Shown here: piece by piece, positions 1 to 9,177 of the stretch
Layout: the number at the start of each line of letters is the position of its first letter
How positions within the stretch are numbered: the first letter of the stretch is position 1
Origin: Tubiluchus corallicola
Lineage: Eukaryota; Priapulida; Priapulimorpha; Priapulimorphida; Tubiluchidae
Direction: 5' to 3'
Assembly: GCA_030141605.1 (NCBI GenBank)
Contig: JAQGDQ010000978.1
Coordinates: 52,501-74,004, forward strand
Length of the DNA stretch: 21,504 bases
Program-made: the position numbers and the translations under genes
The notes under the pieces: generated by a model
Told to the model about the DNA's origin: nothing
Databases searched by the model: none
Seen by the model: only the letters and a program-made list of their open reading frames with translations

Positions 1-9
1 ATAACGAAG

Positions 10-56
10 ATGACGATGATGATGATGATGATGACGATGACGACGACAACGACTGC
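10..56. repeat. Degenerate GAT/GAC trinucleotide repeat
   Basis: A run of GAT and GAC triplets with a few interruptions begins almost at the window edge. It translates as Met/Thr or Asp strings, so the open frame through it is a repeat artefact and not a gene. Confidence 0.85.
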
Positions 57-444
57 AGTGATGTTAATAACGGTCACGATGACATTAGCTGACGATATTA
101 ATACTAATGATGTCAATCTTAACATTGAAGTAAACGTTGTTTGTCAAACTATTAGACGTCGTTTTTATCACTCATGTCTTCCTTGTTTGAAGTTATCCAC
201 CCTGTGCGACCACCATAATTATCCACCGTGCAATAATTGTACAAGCAAAGTCAAGTAAAAACTGATTCAGATATTCTGTTAGAGGACGACGCCTTTCCTA
301 GGATAGCCACGCCCATCATGTTTTTTGGCACACGCCCCTTAAAGAACTCAGCCTGTTCATAAGTCGATCTGCACTCAAGCCAGTCATTCGCTCTGCTACT
401 AAGATTATATAGTCAGTGTATTGACTCGCGGAATCACAAAACGT

Positions 445-503
445 TTTTCTATCTAAAAAATGTAAAAAATGTAATATGATTTTCTATCTAAAAATGTAAA
501 AAA
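445..503. repeat. Two-copy direct repeat, 35-bp period
   Basis: The segment TTTTCTATCTAAAAA followed by TGTAAAAAA occurs at 445 and again at 480, differing by one A in a run. It is a short local duplication in non-coding DNA. Confidence 0.7.
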
Positions 504-626
504 AGAACAATAAGTTTCACAGATATTAAAGAAATGCATTTGTTTCAAACACTATTAAGCAACCATAAGCTAATGAATAGATCCATTTATGTCCCCTAGT
601 CCTTAACTCATTGATCCTCGAACAAT

Positions 627-645
627 CCCCCCTCCCCCCCCCCCC
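627..645. repeat. Poly-C tract
   Basis: Eighteen of nineteen bases are C, with one T at 633. Such tracts are common in animal intergenic DNA and foreign to the low-GC bacterial half. The exact length in the assembly may be unreliable. Confidence 0.9.
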
Positions 646-1831
646 ACCAAACCCAGTAACCACATTGAACAGTTAAAATAAAGAGTCCTTTAGGTTGAAT
701 AATTCCGTAGACCAGCTATCTCTGGACTACGTCGCCATCATACCACCATTATATCAGTAGTTAATGAATTGGTTTTTTATCCCGTCAATGCTTTACACAT
801 GCTTTGCAGGGGCACTGGTTAAAGCAAAACCGGGCCCAATCTTAAACTGTAAGTCAAAACAATCTACTCTTTAAAATATTGAAAGTAAACATACTATTTT
901 TTCAAAAATGACTTGCTTGAAAGAATTATTACCACACGAACACAGTTACACTGTCGCCATTTGCTGGTTAGACGGGCACTTGCGCCTGCATTTCGGAAAC
1001 ACTTTACATAAAAAACAGCTGCTATATCTCTCATTTCAGATGTGTTCGTTTGTGACGAACTGCACACGTTCGACAGCTCATGCATAAACACAGCGGTAAA
1101 TTTGAAATTTGAATTTTTCTCTTGAAACTTGCCTATTTTAGTACAACAATATCAATTTTCTCTTTCACAAACACGTGCAACACCCTCGTGGAATATTTTT
1201 GCTATTGAAAGTTATTAGTTTGTGATGTCATCAATAGTTGGGCTCGCCCGCCGTTAATTTGTTTTTAATCTATTATTTAATTATTAGAAACGCTTTTGCA
1301 GTAATAATTGTGTTAAAATATTTACTTTTTATCAGACTTGAAAATGGGGTAGTAGATGAAAAATCATGTCTTCCTTTAACGGAAGTCCATCTACAAGAGA
1401 CTAGCTTTATAGGAAACCTGGGATAATATATAGAAACCTTTATAGGAATAATAATGGAGTATCAAATGCTAAATACTTTATTCGAATTTTTGATGTATTT
1501 TTCCTTTGTTGTTGTTTCTGTTGTTGAGGTTTCGTGCACTTACTGTCGAGGGGCCCATGAGCAATGAGTTCAGAAGCCAGTGAACAGATGTCTAGGGATG
1601 AAGCAAATCTAATGGTACAAATTACAAATTATCAGTATTTTTGTTCAACTATATATATACACATACGTATAAATTTTACAGATAAACTGGCTACTTAGAA
1701 GATTACGGATATCTTGCAGCGGTATGATTGGAGCTGTGACTCGTAGAATTCAACACATCCCCCCCCCTCACTACCCGACTTGATTGTTTTAGAACTTTTT
1801 CTCAAACAAAATAATTAAAATATGGAACCAG

Positions 1832-1856
1832 CTCTCTCTCTCTCTCTCTCTCTCTC
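1832..1856. repeat. Short (CT)n microsatellite
   Basis: About twelve uninterrupted CT units in non-coding DNA. Confidence 0.9.
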
Positions 1857-3146
1857 AGCCTGCCGGCGGTGCCCCCTTGGTCTGTGCTCAGAGTCACAAA
1901 CTTTTTAAAAGATGTAAACCTTAATAATCATTTATCGTTTAATAGGCATATGTAGGCAGCCTTGGCTCTTTGTGTTTTTTAGCACCGCTCCTACTGATAA
2001 TATTTTTCAAAATTGACGTTTTTCCAATAATATTTTTAACTCTTTAGTTGAAATTTGAATGTTTCTTTTATTTTTTTAATCGCCGGGTCTTGGAAGAATT
2101 TTCTGAAGTCATTGTTTGAGTAAGCTGCCTGCCGAGTTCTTGAAATGAGCACTATCAAACGATTGTCTAGTAGTAGTAGGCCTACTGTCAATTATATATT
2201 GCAAAGGCAAGTTTGATCATCTCAGGATTTATTTGCCACACAGTAACCCTTGTCAGCTCTATCATAAAGATGGACGACTTTAATCTTATGCACCAAATCC
2301 CAGTCGATTCAAGCGTTAATAAAATAGGCACGCTACGTCGTCATTTGCCATTAACAAACACATTATGAGCCAAAGCGAAATACGCATTAGGCAGAATTTG
2401 TCAGCCCTCTCTAAATCCCTGAACGAACTGACCACTTCAGGACTCAGTGGACACACATCAATATGGAAAATCAATGGGCTTATTTGAGAGGCCGTTGGCC
2501 GTACGGGAGCGGCTCTGATGGACAGTCTTTACACTTGTTTTCTACAACTGTTTTATTAAAGTGAAATTTTTAGCAAATTTAACGTGCATGTCAAAGGCTA
2601 TGTCTGTTCACAAAGCAAGTAATCATGCAGCAAAAACATGCAATAGTATTGAACAACTTCTGTTATAATGAACCCCCCTCCATCAGAAGATGGATCAGGT
2701 CCTTGCACGCACTTGCTATGCTAATGAGCCAAAACGTTAATAAGATTCCCCACTTGCTGCTAGAGCAAATCTTTTCAATAATTAAGCAAAAGATTTCCTA
2801 TTCTTTACGCTCAGTTGTAATATAGACCCAAAAGATAGGATTAGCTACGGTAAGTGTTTCTAGATTCGATTTTCTACACAGAAAGCTTAATTGCAACTTC
2901 AAGATCCCAAGTAAGCTAGTAAAACGAAAAAAAAGGGAAGATTTTTATTATTATACCCAAGATACAGACTAGTTGAAATTTTTAGTAAAATCTGTTTTTC
3001 TGTATGTACTTTGTTTTGAGAGCAGCGCTAGTTCTATACAGGGCCTATTTCAGAGGGGGGAAGTGGGGATACTTCCATGGGGCCTCACCCTCCAGGGGGG
3101 AGGCTCGCACCAATGTAACATTTTTTGCTTTATGCGAACATACTGC

Positions 3147-3150
<4 letters not shown>

Positions 3151-3228
<78 letters not shown>
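3151..3228. repeat. Long perfect (TC)39 microsatellite
   Basis: Seventy-eight bases of uninterrupted TC, flanked on the right by a CG-rich stretch. Overlapping frames on both strands read as Leu-Ser or Arg-Glu strings, which are artefacts of the repeat. Confidence 0.95.
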
Positions 3229-3230
<2 letters not shown>

Positions 3231-3554
3231 CGCACGCGCGCCGTTTGCCAGTATTGACAAGTATTAAGGACTGGTCTTGAGAATAAAGCAGTTTTTCTTT
3301 CAATTGTTCTTTCCTTTAACAACTGCATAACTCCATATTTTCTCTTCGAAAATGCTTCTCCGGCGTTCTAGCAGTTCAAAAAGTTACAAAAAAGGTTTCC
3401 TCTTTTACCTGTGTTGACCTTCCATTTGCCTATAATTATCAAACAATCTGAACGAACGAAAAACGATCGAACGGTCGGTGTGCAAAACCGCTAGACATTG
3501 TAAGCATTCTTATATTATTACTATCGCGAATATCTATTTTACTCCTACAAGTAC

Positions 3555-3579
3555 ATATATATATATATATATATATATA
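3555..3579. repeat. (AT)n microsatellite
   Basis: About twelve AT units, followed directly by TCTTTATTTGCC. The arrangement is reminiscent of the tail end of an interspersed repeat lying in reverse orientation, but no element body can be recognised. Confidence 0.85.
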
Positions 3580-4242
3580 ATCTTTATTTGCCATTAAAAT
3601 ACATTGATAATCACTGATAAAACTTTACACAGATGATCAATCAGTGTTAGTTAATAAAAACTCACACTGTTAAAGGCAAATGCGTCAGTGCAATCTAAAC
3701 TACTGTGCAGTAATGGAAAGTAACGACGAATAAAATCAAACATATTTACAGCTATGCACAAAAAAATGAAAAGTTAACTTGTGAAAACGTTTCGTGACAG
3801 TCTTTATAGCTTGTCAATTGCCAAATGTGAATTTTACGTTAAAAGCTTAAATAAATTTTCAAATACGTTTTTAATTAAAAATTCAACGCAGAAAATATAA
3901 ATGTTTTTCCTATCCATGCAATGACAGCGTTGATGGCATCTCGGTTTTGCTCCTGCCACGCCCACACGCCCTCAAATGAATCCGTACGATTGTCATGCTT
4001 CTAGCCGGACACGTTTTATTGACTGCATTACTGTAGCGTCGGCCTGGCTTCCCAAGCTGACGAAAAGGTTAAAAAAGCAGCTAACAAACAGTGGGCGGTA
4101 CTGCACCACCCACTAAACGTAATTGAAACACAAGTGCCCTGACGCATGCGCGTTGAGCATGGTGATCCATTCTGATTGTGGGGATGTGCATCGCTAAATT
4201 TTTCAAATTATCTTAGGCCCCTTACATTATATAGATGTAAAC

Positions 4243-4488
4243 AGCAGACGGTTTAATCTAGTGGTAACGCGTCTGCTTTCCGTCTGAGAGGTCGTGAGTT
4301 CGAATCAGCTACAGGGTCATACCAAAGACTTTAAAAATGGTACCTGCAGTTGTCCTGCTTGGGGCGTGGTATTTAGGGTAAAAGTGGGGTAATAATAGTC
4401 TCTGTTATGTAGTTGTAGATTGTTGTTTACAGTCGGACCGAAAACTGTTTGGAGCTTATGTTAATTGTTTATCCTAGATAGATAGATA
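4243..4488 (+). mobile_element. tRNA-derived SINE-like element
   Basis: The head is tRNA-like. An A-box-like stretch lies at 4250-4266 (GGTTTAATCTAGTGGTAA) and a B box at 4296-4306 (GAGTTCGAATC), at the spacing of an RNA polymerase III internal promoter. A body follows that includes AAAAATGGTACCTGC at about 4334-4348 and a CCTGCTTGGGGCG segment. This resembles the conserved central domain of tRNA-derived SINEs in bivalves and other marine invertebrates as I remember it. The 3' end runs into a TAGATAGATAGATA tail at 4475-4488, as SINE tails often do. The acceptor stem does not pair, so this is not a functional tRNA gene. Boundaries are approximate. Confidence 0.55.
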
Positions 4489-5410
4489 TTTTATTTCTGA
4501 AAATCAAATTTCCAACACGAAAATTACAAACTCGACTCATACCCGATGGTTTTATCAGCGGGCACAGCTCGGGTAATGATTTCCAGATCATACTAACAAT
4601 TTGACTCAACATAGCTGCACAAGGTATATACACAGATATACAAATTTAGTTGTAAACTCCATGAAGCGAAAAAAACTATTTACTAAGCATTTGTACACAT
4701 GTGATAAACAAATATTTTACCTATATGATAATCACAGTGATGCGGTTATACGTCCGCTAACAAAGCTATACTATTTAATTCAAAAATCTATGCATACAGT
4801 CGTAAATGAAATTTCCAATTGACATTAATTCTCCGTCAAATAAATTTGCAAGTAAAATGAAAAAGTAGAATATATATTGTTATCTACTTTGATAAACTAG
4901 ATGCATACATTTGTGAGACGTTAAGTCTTCACAGCCAGAATTGCCCCACATTGCATGGCTTCACCAATATCTAAGTATGATTGTAGGAAAGAACGAATTC
5001 TATATCCATTTTGGCTTATTGGACAAGTATAACCAGAAACCGTAACTCGAATTACATTCAGACATACTACTAGTACTAGAGAGAAGACATTTATTTTTAC
5101 GAATGAGCTGTTTCCGATCTAGCATTTGTAAATATTTTAATTATAATCAATTATAAATAATTAATTAGATTTTTTAGGTACAGTGCATGTTTTTAATTTT
5201 TCTTTGTTATATTCTTTTGTGATTTAGATATTAAAACAGTAAAGAACGGCGAATACAGTCATCAGAATGATTGCAAACCAATGACTCTCTTTGATTTGAA
5301 AATGCCCTTATTGTTTTAACAACACACAATTGGCAAAAATGAGTATGAAACAGAGCGGAATATACATGAAAATTGCAAATAGTTCATAGAATTCACGTAT
5401 GTGTATCAAT

Positions 5411-5434
5411 TGTTTGTTTGTTTGTCTGTCTGTT
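5411..5434. repeat. TGTT/TGTC tetranucleotide repeat
   Basis: Tandem TGTT units grade into TGTC units. It is still animal-like in style and lies only about 100-150 bases left of the inferred junction. Confidence 0.75.
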
Positions 5435-5494
5435 TAATCGTTTTGCACTTTTCACTACTTTCACAACCTTTAATCGTTTTGCACATTTCACTAC
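5433..5494. repeat. Two-copy direct repeat, 36-bp period, near the junction
   Basis: TTTAATCGTTTTGCAC plus a further ten bases ending CACTAC occurs at 5433-5458 and again at 5469-5494, with one mismatch in 26 bases. It is the last feature with animal-like texture before the bacterial sequence. It may be an ordinary tandem duplication, or may have contributed to a mis-join. Confidence 0.8.
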
Positions 5495-5536
5495 ATGTGC
5501 ACAGAGTTGCACAACTTTTTGTTTTAATATTTTCTA

Positions 5537-5581
5537 TGTAAGTAAATAAAATCAAGATCTATTTTAAATCTTACATTTTTT
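5537..5581 (+). terminator. Possible hairpin with T6 tail
   Basis: TGTAAG at 5537-5542 pairs with CTTACA at 5570-5575, with partial inner pairing (AAAAT with ATTTT), and six T residues follow. If it is a Rho-independent terminator of a missing upstream gene, the bacterial sequence starts left of 5537. The pairing is imperfect in AT-rich DNA, so chance is a real alternative. Confidence 0.35.
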
Positions 5582-5592
5582 AAAAATTAATT

Positions 5593-5621
5593 TTGAAATA
5601 ATAGCTTATAGGAATTATAAT
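5593..5621 (+). promoter_or_regulatory. Sigma-70-type promoter of the sugar ABC operon
   Basis: TTGAAA at 5593-5598 and a perfect TATAAT at 5616-5621 are separated by exactly 17 bases. Transcription would start near 5628, about 70 bases before the chosen start codon of the binding-protein gene. This is the leftmost strong bacterial signal in the window. Confidence 0.75.
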
Positions 5622-5637
5622 GTATTATAGCATATGT

Positions 5638-5649
5638 GCAAACGTTTGC
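5638..5649. promoter_or_regulatory. LacI-family-type operator
   Basis: GCAAACGTTTGC is a perfect 12-bp palindrome with a central CG. The symmetry continues outward to TG...CA, with one mismatched pair at 5637/5650. Central-CG palindromes of this form are the usual sites of LacI-family regulators; CcpA sites are related but fit less well here. It sits about 10-20 bases past the expected transcription start, where a bound repressor would block transcription. No LacI-family gene lies in the window, so the regulator would be encoded elsewhere. Confidence 0.7.
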
Positions 5650-5697
5650 TCAATATGCTTTATTTTTTTTGGAGTTTACTTTAAGGAGGAAGAAAGT

Positions 5698-7077
5698 ATG
5701 AGTTTAGCTAAAAAATTATTACTACTAAGTAGTATTTCACTGTTTTTATTTGCATGTGGGGGAGGCGCATCTCAAGAAACAACAGAGGGCAATGAATCCA
5801 AATCTATTGAAGTGACTGATGATGTTAACGAAAATAAAAATAATGACAAAATGCCTGAAAAATCTAAAGAAAAACAAAATGTTAGCATTTGGGTTAACTC
5901 AGGAAAACCTGAAGAAGTGGCAGCATTTGATGAGTTGTTTGAAAACTTTAACTCTTCCCAAAATGAAATTAATCTGGAGGTTACGAGATTTCCTGATGGA
6001 TCATACAATGAACAAGTAAACGGAGCTATACTTTCTGGAGACCTTCCAGATGTAATGTTAATTGATGGACCAAATGCTTATAATTATGCATGGTCTGGTG
6101 CTCTTATTTCTATAAGTGACTATATTACTGATGAAATAAAAGGTGATTTGTTACCATCAATAATTGATCAGGGCATGTATAATGGAAAAATGTATGTTGT
6201 GGGTACTTTTGATTCAGGATTAGCACTTTGGGGAAATAAATCATATTTAGAAAAAGCTGAAGTTAGAATACCTACATCAATTGCTGATGCTTGGACTTTA
6301 GATGAATTTAATGAAGCTCTAGAAAAATTAAAAGAATTAGAAGAAGTAGAGTACCCTTTAGACCTTAAAATGAACTATGGTGCTGGAGAGTGGTTTACAT
6401 ATGGATTTTCACCTATTATTCAAGGATTTGGAGGAGACCTTATTAATAGAGAAAGCTTTGATTCTAGTGAAGGTAAAATAAATGGAGTAGAGGCTGTTGA
6501 AGCTATGAATTGGTTTCAGGAATTATTTAACAAAGAGTATGCATTAAAATCACCAGCAGGTGATGATGATTTTTATGGTAAAAAAACTGCTGCGCTTTCT
6601 TGGGTTGGTCATTGGATGAAAACTCCGCACATAGAAAATTTAGGTGAAGACTTAGTACTTATTCCTATGCCTAAATTTAATGATAAAGTTGTAACAGGCA
6701 TGGGGTCTTGGGCTTTTGGGATAACATCTAAATCAAAAAATCCAGAACTATCATGGAAAGTTATAGAATATTTATTAGAGCCTGAAAATATAGAGGCCTT
6801 TACAACAGCAAATGGAGCTATTCCTTCAAGAAAGTCTGTATTAGCAAAGTTACCAGAGTATCAAAAAGGTGGATTATTGTATGTTTTTAGAGAGCAATTA
6901 GAAAGTGGTAGTGCAATTGCAAGACCGCAAACAGCTGCCTACCCTGTTATTACAAGTACATTTTCTGACTCTATCCAAAATATTATGAACGGTGCTGATG
7001 TAAAAAAAGAGCTAAATAAAGCATCTAAAATAATAGACCAAGATATTGCTGATAACGGAGGTTATATCCTACAATAA
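5698..7077 (+). CDS. Sugar ABC transporter substrate-binding lipoprotein
   Basis: This 459-residue protein is the extracytoplasmic solute-binding component of a carbohydrate importer (CUT1, solute-binding protein family 1). It captures a sugar or oligosaccharide outside the membrane and hands it to the permease pair encoded next. The N-terminus has lysines 5-6, a hydrophobic core and a lipobox LFAC, with Cys20 as the lipidated residue, followed by an acidic, Asn-rich linker. The mature domain starts around residue 62 with VSIWVNSG, and GDLPDVMLID is typical of the family. I chose ATG 5698 because AAGGAGG lies 8-9 bases upstream and the signal peptide then begins correctly. An in-frame ATG at 5620 overlaps the promoter -10 box and would add 26 unlikely residues. 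The substrate cannot be told from sequence. Expression is probably controlled by the palindromic operator upstream. Confidence 0.9.
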   Translation: MSLAKKLLLLSSISLFLFACGGGASQETTEGNESKSIEVTDDVNENKNNDKMPEKSKEKQNVSIWVNSGKPEEVAAFDELFENFNSSQNEINLEVTRFPDGSYNEQVNGAILSGDLPDVMLIDGPNAYNYAWSGALISISDYITDEIKGDLLPSIIDQGMYNGKMYVVGTFDSGLALWGNKSYLEKAEVRIPTSIADAWTLDEFNEALEKLKELEEVEYPLDLKMNYGAGEWFTYGFSPIIQGFGGDLINRESFDSSEGKINGVEAVEAMNWFQELFNKEYALKSPAGDDDFYGKKTAALSWVGHWMKTPHIENLGEDLVLIPMPKFNDKVVTGMGSWAFGITSKSKNPELSWKVIEYLLEPENIEAFTTANGAIPSRKSVLAKLPEYQKGGLLYVFREQLESGSAIARPQTAAYPVITSTFSDSIQNIMNGADVKKELNKASKIIDQDIADNGGYILQ

Positions 7078-7105
7078 ATAAATTAGTACTTTAATTACAA
7101 AATAG

Positions 7106-7153
7106 AATCGATTTCTCATATATTAATTTATATTTATGTGAGAAATCGATTTT
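7106..7153 (+). terminator. Hairpin between binding-protein and permease genes
   Basis: AATCGATTTCTCA (7106-7118) and TGAGAAATCGATT (7139-7151) form a perfect 13-bp stem with a 20-base loop and a short T run. It could be a partial terminator or an mRNA-stabilising hairpin. Either would give more binding protein than permease, as is common in such operons. Confidence 0.65.
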
Positions 7154-7257
7154 ATTAAATCTGCTAAAGAATTTATATAAAACTGCTAAATAATTATTTT
7201 ATATAAATTTTGGGATTATCTTCATCTATATAATTATGTGCATATGGAGGAAACTTT

Positions 7258-8163
7258 ATGAAAAAAACTAAAAATACAATTAGTGAAAATACCACTGGAT
7301 GGATTATGGCTTCCCCTGCTCTTATTCTTCTAAGTATGTTTTTATTGATACCTTTTATTTTAGCTATTTATTTATCTTTTACTAACCAAAGACTTATTAC
7401 CAACCCAAACTTACCAACTAAATTTATAGGATTTGAAAACTATAAGCGTATTTTTAGTTCTTCAGATTTTTTAAAATCAATACTAAATAACTTTATATTT
7501 GCTTTTTTTGTTGTGCCAATCCAAACGTCTTTAGCTTTAGCTATGGCAATGTTAATAAATAAAAAGGTGAAATTTGTAAACTTTTTTAGAACTTTGTATT
7601 TTAGCCCAGTTGTGATTACTATGGTTGTTGTTTCTGTTGTTTGGAATTTACTTTATAATCCGAGTGCAGGTACTATTAATAAGATATTAGAAGTTATTTC
7701 ATTTGGCCAAATTGGACCTCAGGACTGGCTTGGAGATCCTAAACTAGCATTACCAGCAATAATGATTTTATCTATATGGCAAGGTGCAGGATTTCAAATG
7801 ATTTTATTTTTAGCAGGACTTCAAGATATCCCTAGTGAGCTTTATGAAGCTGCAAAAATGGATGGTGCTAATAAAGTACAGTCATTTTTTAATGTGACCA
7901 TACCAATGCTTAGAAATACTATTATGTTTGTTGTGGTTTCAACCACTATACTTTCTTTTAAATTATTTACTCAAGTTTGGGTTTTAACACAAGGAGGGCC
8001 TCAAAATGCTACAATAACTAGTGTGGTTCTTATGTACAAAGAAGGTTTTCAAAAGCTAAAAGTTGGATATTCATCAGCCCTTGCAGTACTTTTCTTCTTA
8101 ATTGTTGTATGTATTTCTATGATACAGAGATTTGTTCTAAAAAATGATAAGGAGGATATATAA
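7258..8163 (+). CDS. Sugar ABC transporter permease, MalF/UgpA type
   Basis: This 301-residue inner-membrane protein is one of two transmembrane subunits of the CUT1 importer. It has about six hydrophobic segments, beginning at residues 14-41 after a short charged N-terminus. The cytoplasmic EAA loop that docks the ATPase is clear: YEAAKMDGA around residues 196-204, followed by IPMLRN. ATG 7258 follows GGAGG with a 7-base gap, which fixes the start. The intergenic hairpin at 7106-7153 precedes it, so it is probably reached by read-through from the binding-protein promoter. The next permease starts three bases after its stop, and that gene's AGGAGG lies inside the last codons here, which suggests translational coupling. 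The length is normal for the family. Confidence 0.93.
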   Translation: MKKTKNTISENTTGWIMASPALILLSMFLLIPFILAIYLSFTNQRLITNPNLPTKFIGFENYKRIFSSSDFLKSILNNFIFAFFVVPIQTSLALAMAMLINKKVKFVNFFRTLYFSPVVITMVVVSVVWNLLYNPSAGTINKILEVISFGQIGPQDWLGDPKLALPAIMILSIWQGAGFQMILFLAGLQDIPSELYEAAKMDGANKVQSFFNVTIPMLRNTIMFVVVSTTILSFKLFTQVWVLTQGGPQNATITSVVLMYKEGFQKLKVGYSSALAVLFFLIVVCISMIQRFVLKNDKEDI

Positions 8164-8166
8164 ATA

Positions 8167-9024
8167 ATGAAAGATACTAGAAAACCAGGAGTAAAGTTTT
8201 TTGACTTTATAAGCAATTATTTTTTACTTATAATACTTGCAATATTTTTTATATTTCCTACTATTTTTATGTTAATCTCATCTATTAAAATTGATGAAGG
8301 ACAAATAATTAAAGATATGAGTAGTATAAAAGGTTTTATACCTTATGGAAAATTAGGGTTTGGCAACTATAAGGATGTTATTACTCAGATGAATTTTTTA
8401 AGATTTTTTTTCAATTCTGTTTTTATAGTTGGGTGCACTGTTGGTTTAGGGCTTGTAGTTAATAGCATGATAGCTTATGCACTAGCTAGGCTAAACTTTG
8501 TAGGAAAAAAATTAATTCTGTCTATTATAATAGCTCTTATAATTATTCCTATAGAAGCAATAGTTATCCCTTTACTTTTAATGGTTAATAAATTTGGATG
8601 GATTAATAGTTATCATGTGCAAATAATACCTTTTATTGCTCAACCATTGTATATATTTTTATTTTACCAATTTTTTATAGGTCTACCAAAGAGTCTTGAT
8701 GAAGCTGCTCTAATAGATGGAGCTAGCTTTTTCAAAATATTTTGGACTATTACCCTACCTCTTTCTAAACCTGTTTTAGCTTCTGTAGCAATACTTTCTT
8801 CAATTGAAAGGTGGGGAGATTTCTTGTGGCCTTTAATGGTTACAAGAGGAGAAAATTTTAGACCTTTGCCAGTTGCCATGCAAAACTTTTTTGGACAAGA
8901 CCCAAAACTATGGGGAGATATATTTGCTTTTGCCTCAATGATTACAATACCTCTTTTAATTGTTTTCCTTATATTCCAGAAGCAATTTGTAGAGTCAGTT
9001 GCATCTAGTGGCATTAAGGGTTAA
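8167..9024 (+). CDS. Sugar ABC transporter permease, MalG/UgpE type
   Basis: This 285-residue protein is the second transmembrane subunit of the same importer and would form a heterodimer with the product of the preceding gene. It has about six membrane segments. Its EAA loop, DEAALIDGA at residues 178-186 followed by LPLSKP, is characteristic of MalG-like permeases. The ribosome binding site AAGGAGG lies in the end of the upstream gene. No ATP-binding subunit follows; the next gene is unrelated. In many low-GC bacteria such transporters share one MsmX/MalK-type ATPase encoded elsewhere, and I infer the same here. A terminator-like hairpin ends the transcription unit. Confidence 0.93.
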   Translation: MKDTRKPGVKFFDFISNYFLLIILAIFFIFPTIFMLISSIKIDEGQIIKDMSSIKGFIPYGKLGFGNYKDVITQMNFLRFFFNSVFIVGCTVGLGLVVNSMIAYALARLNFVGKKLILSIIIALIIIPIEAIVIPLLLMVNKFGWINSYHVQIIPFIAQPLYIFLFYQFFIGLPKSLDEAALIDGASFFKIFWTITLPLSKPVLASVAILSSIERWGDFLWPLMVTRGENFRPLPVAMQNFFGQDPKLWGDIFAFASMITIPLLIVFLIFQKQFVESVASSGIKG

Positions 9025-9049
9025 ACTTTTAATGCATGCTATCTAAATG

Positions 9050-9088
9050 AAAAGGCAAGATATAAGGTTTTTATATTTTGTCTTTTTT
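9050..9088 (+). terminator. Rho-independent terminator of the ABC transporter operon
   Basis: A 16-bp stem (9050-9065 with 9071-9086, including two G-U pairs) closes on a 5-base loop, with the T run forming the 3' arm and tail. It separates the transporter from the next gene. Confidence 0.7.
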
Positions 9089-9126
9089 AAGAAAAAATTT
9101 TTATTTATAAACAAAGGCGATGAAAA

Positions 9127-9156
9127 TTGATATAAATTAGAGAATATTATTAAAAT
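9127..9156 (+). promoter_or_regulatory. Possible promoter of the uncharacterised 497-residue gene
   Basis: TTGATA at 9127-9132 and TAAAAT at 9151-9156 are separated by 18 bases, just after the preceding terminator. The match is moderate in AT-rich DNA. Confidence 0.4.
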
Positions 9157-9177
9157 AAAAAAATTATGGAGGAACTT

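Larger units (their letters stand above)
1..5530. other. Eukaryote-like non-coding DNA
   Basis: No open frame here reads as a protein; the longest ones are low-complexity translations of simple repeats. The stretch holds several microsatellites, poly-C, a tRNA-derived SINE-like element and short direct repeats, all listed separately. Base composition is AT-rich but less so than the bacterial part, CpG is present, and there are no ribosome binding sites or operons. This texture is typical of mollusc or other marine invertebrate intergenic DNA. That host assignment is an inference from repeat style. Between the listed repeats I see nothing I can name. The right-hand boundary is uncertain within roughly 5,495-5,590. 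Confidence 0.7.

Noticed and set aside
10-258. Small Met/Thr-rich open frame at the window start
   Set aside because: It reads through the GAT/GAC repeat, has no ribosome binding site and has no recognisable domain.
2973-3328. Open frames on both strands with long Leu-Ser or Arg-Glu strings
   Set aside because: They are translations of the (TC)39 microsatellite, with no other protein-like content.
4244-4315. Functional tRNA gene
   Set aside because: A and B boxes are present, but the acceptor stem does not pair and the sequence continues into a SINE-like body.
5433-5494. CRISPR-like array
   Set aside because: There are only two repeat copies, with a 10-base gap, in non-bacterial-looking DNA and with no cas genes.
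5620-5697. Upstream ATG for the sugar-binding protein
   Set aside because: It overlaps the -10 box of the promoter and lies before the likely transcript start. The lipoprotein signal and ribosome binding site fit ATG 5698.
9166-9177. ATG 9166 as start of the 497-residue protein
   Set aside because: This ATG overlaps GGAGG, which is correctly spaced for ATG 9178.
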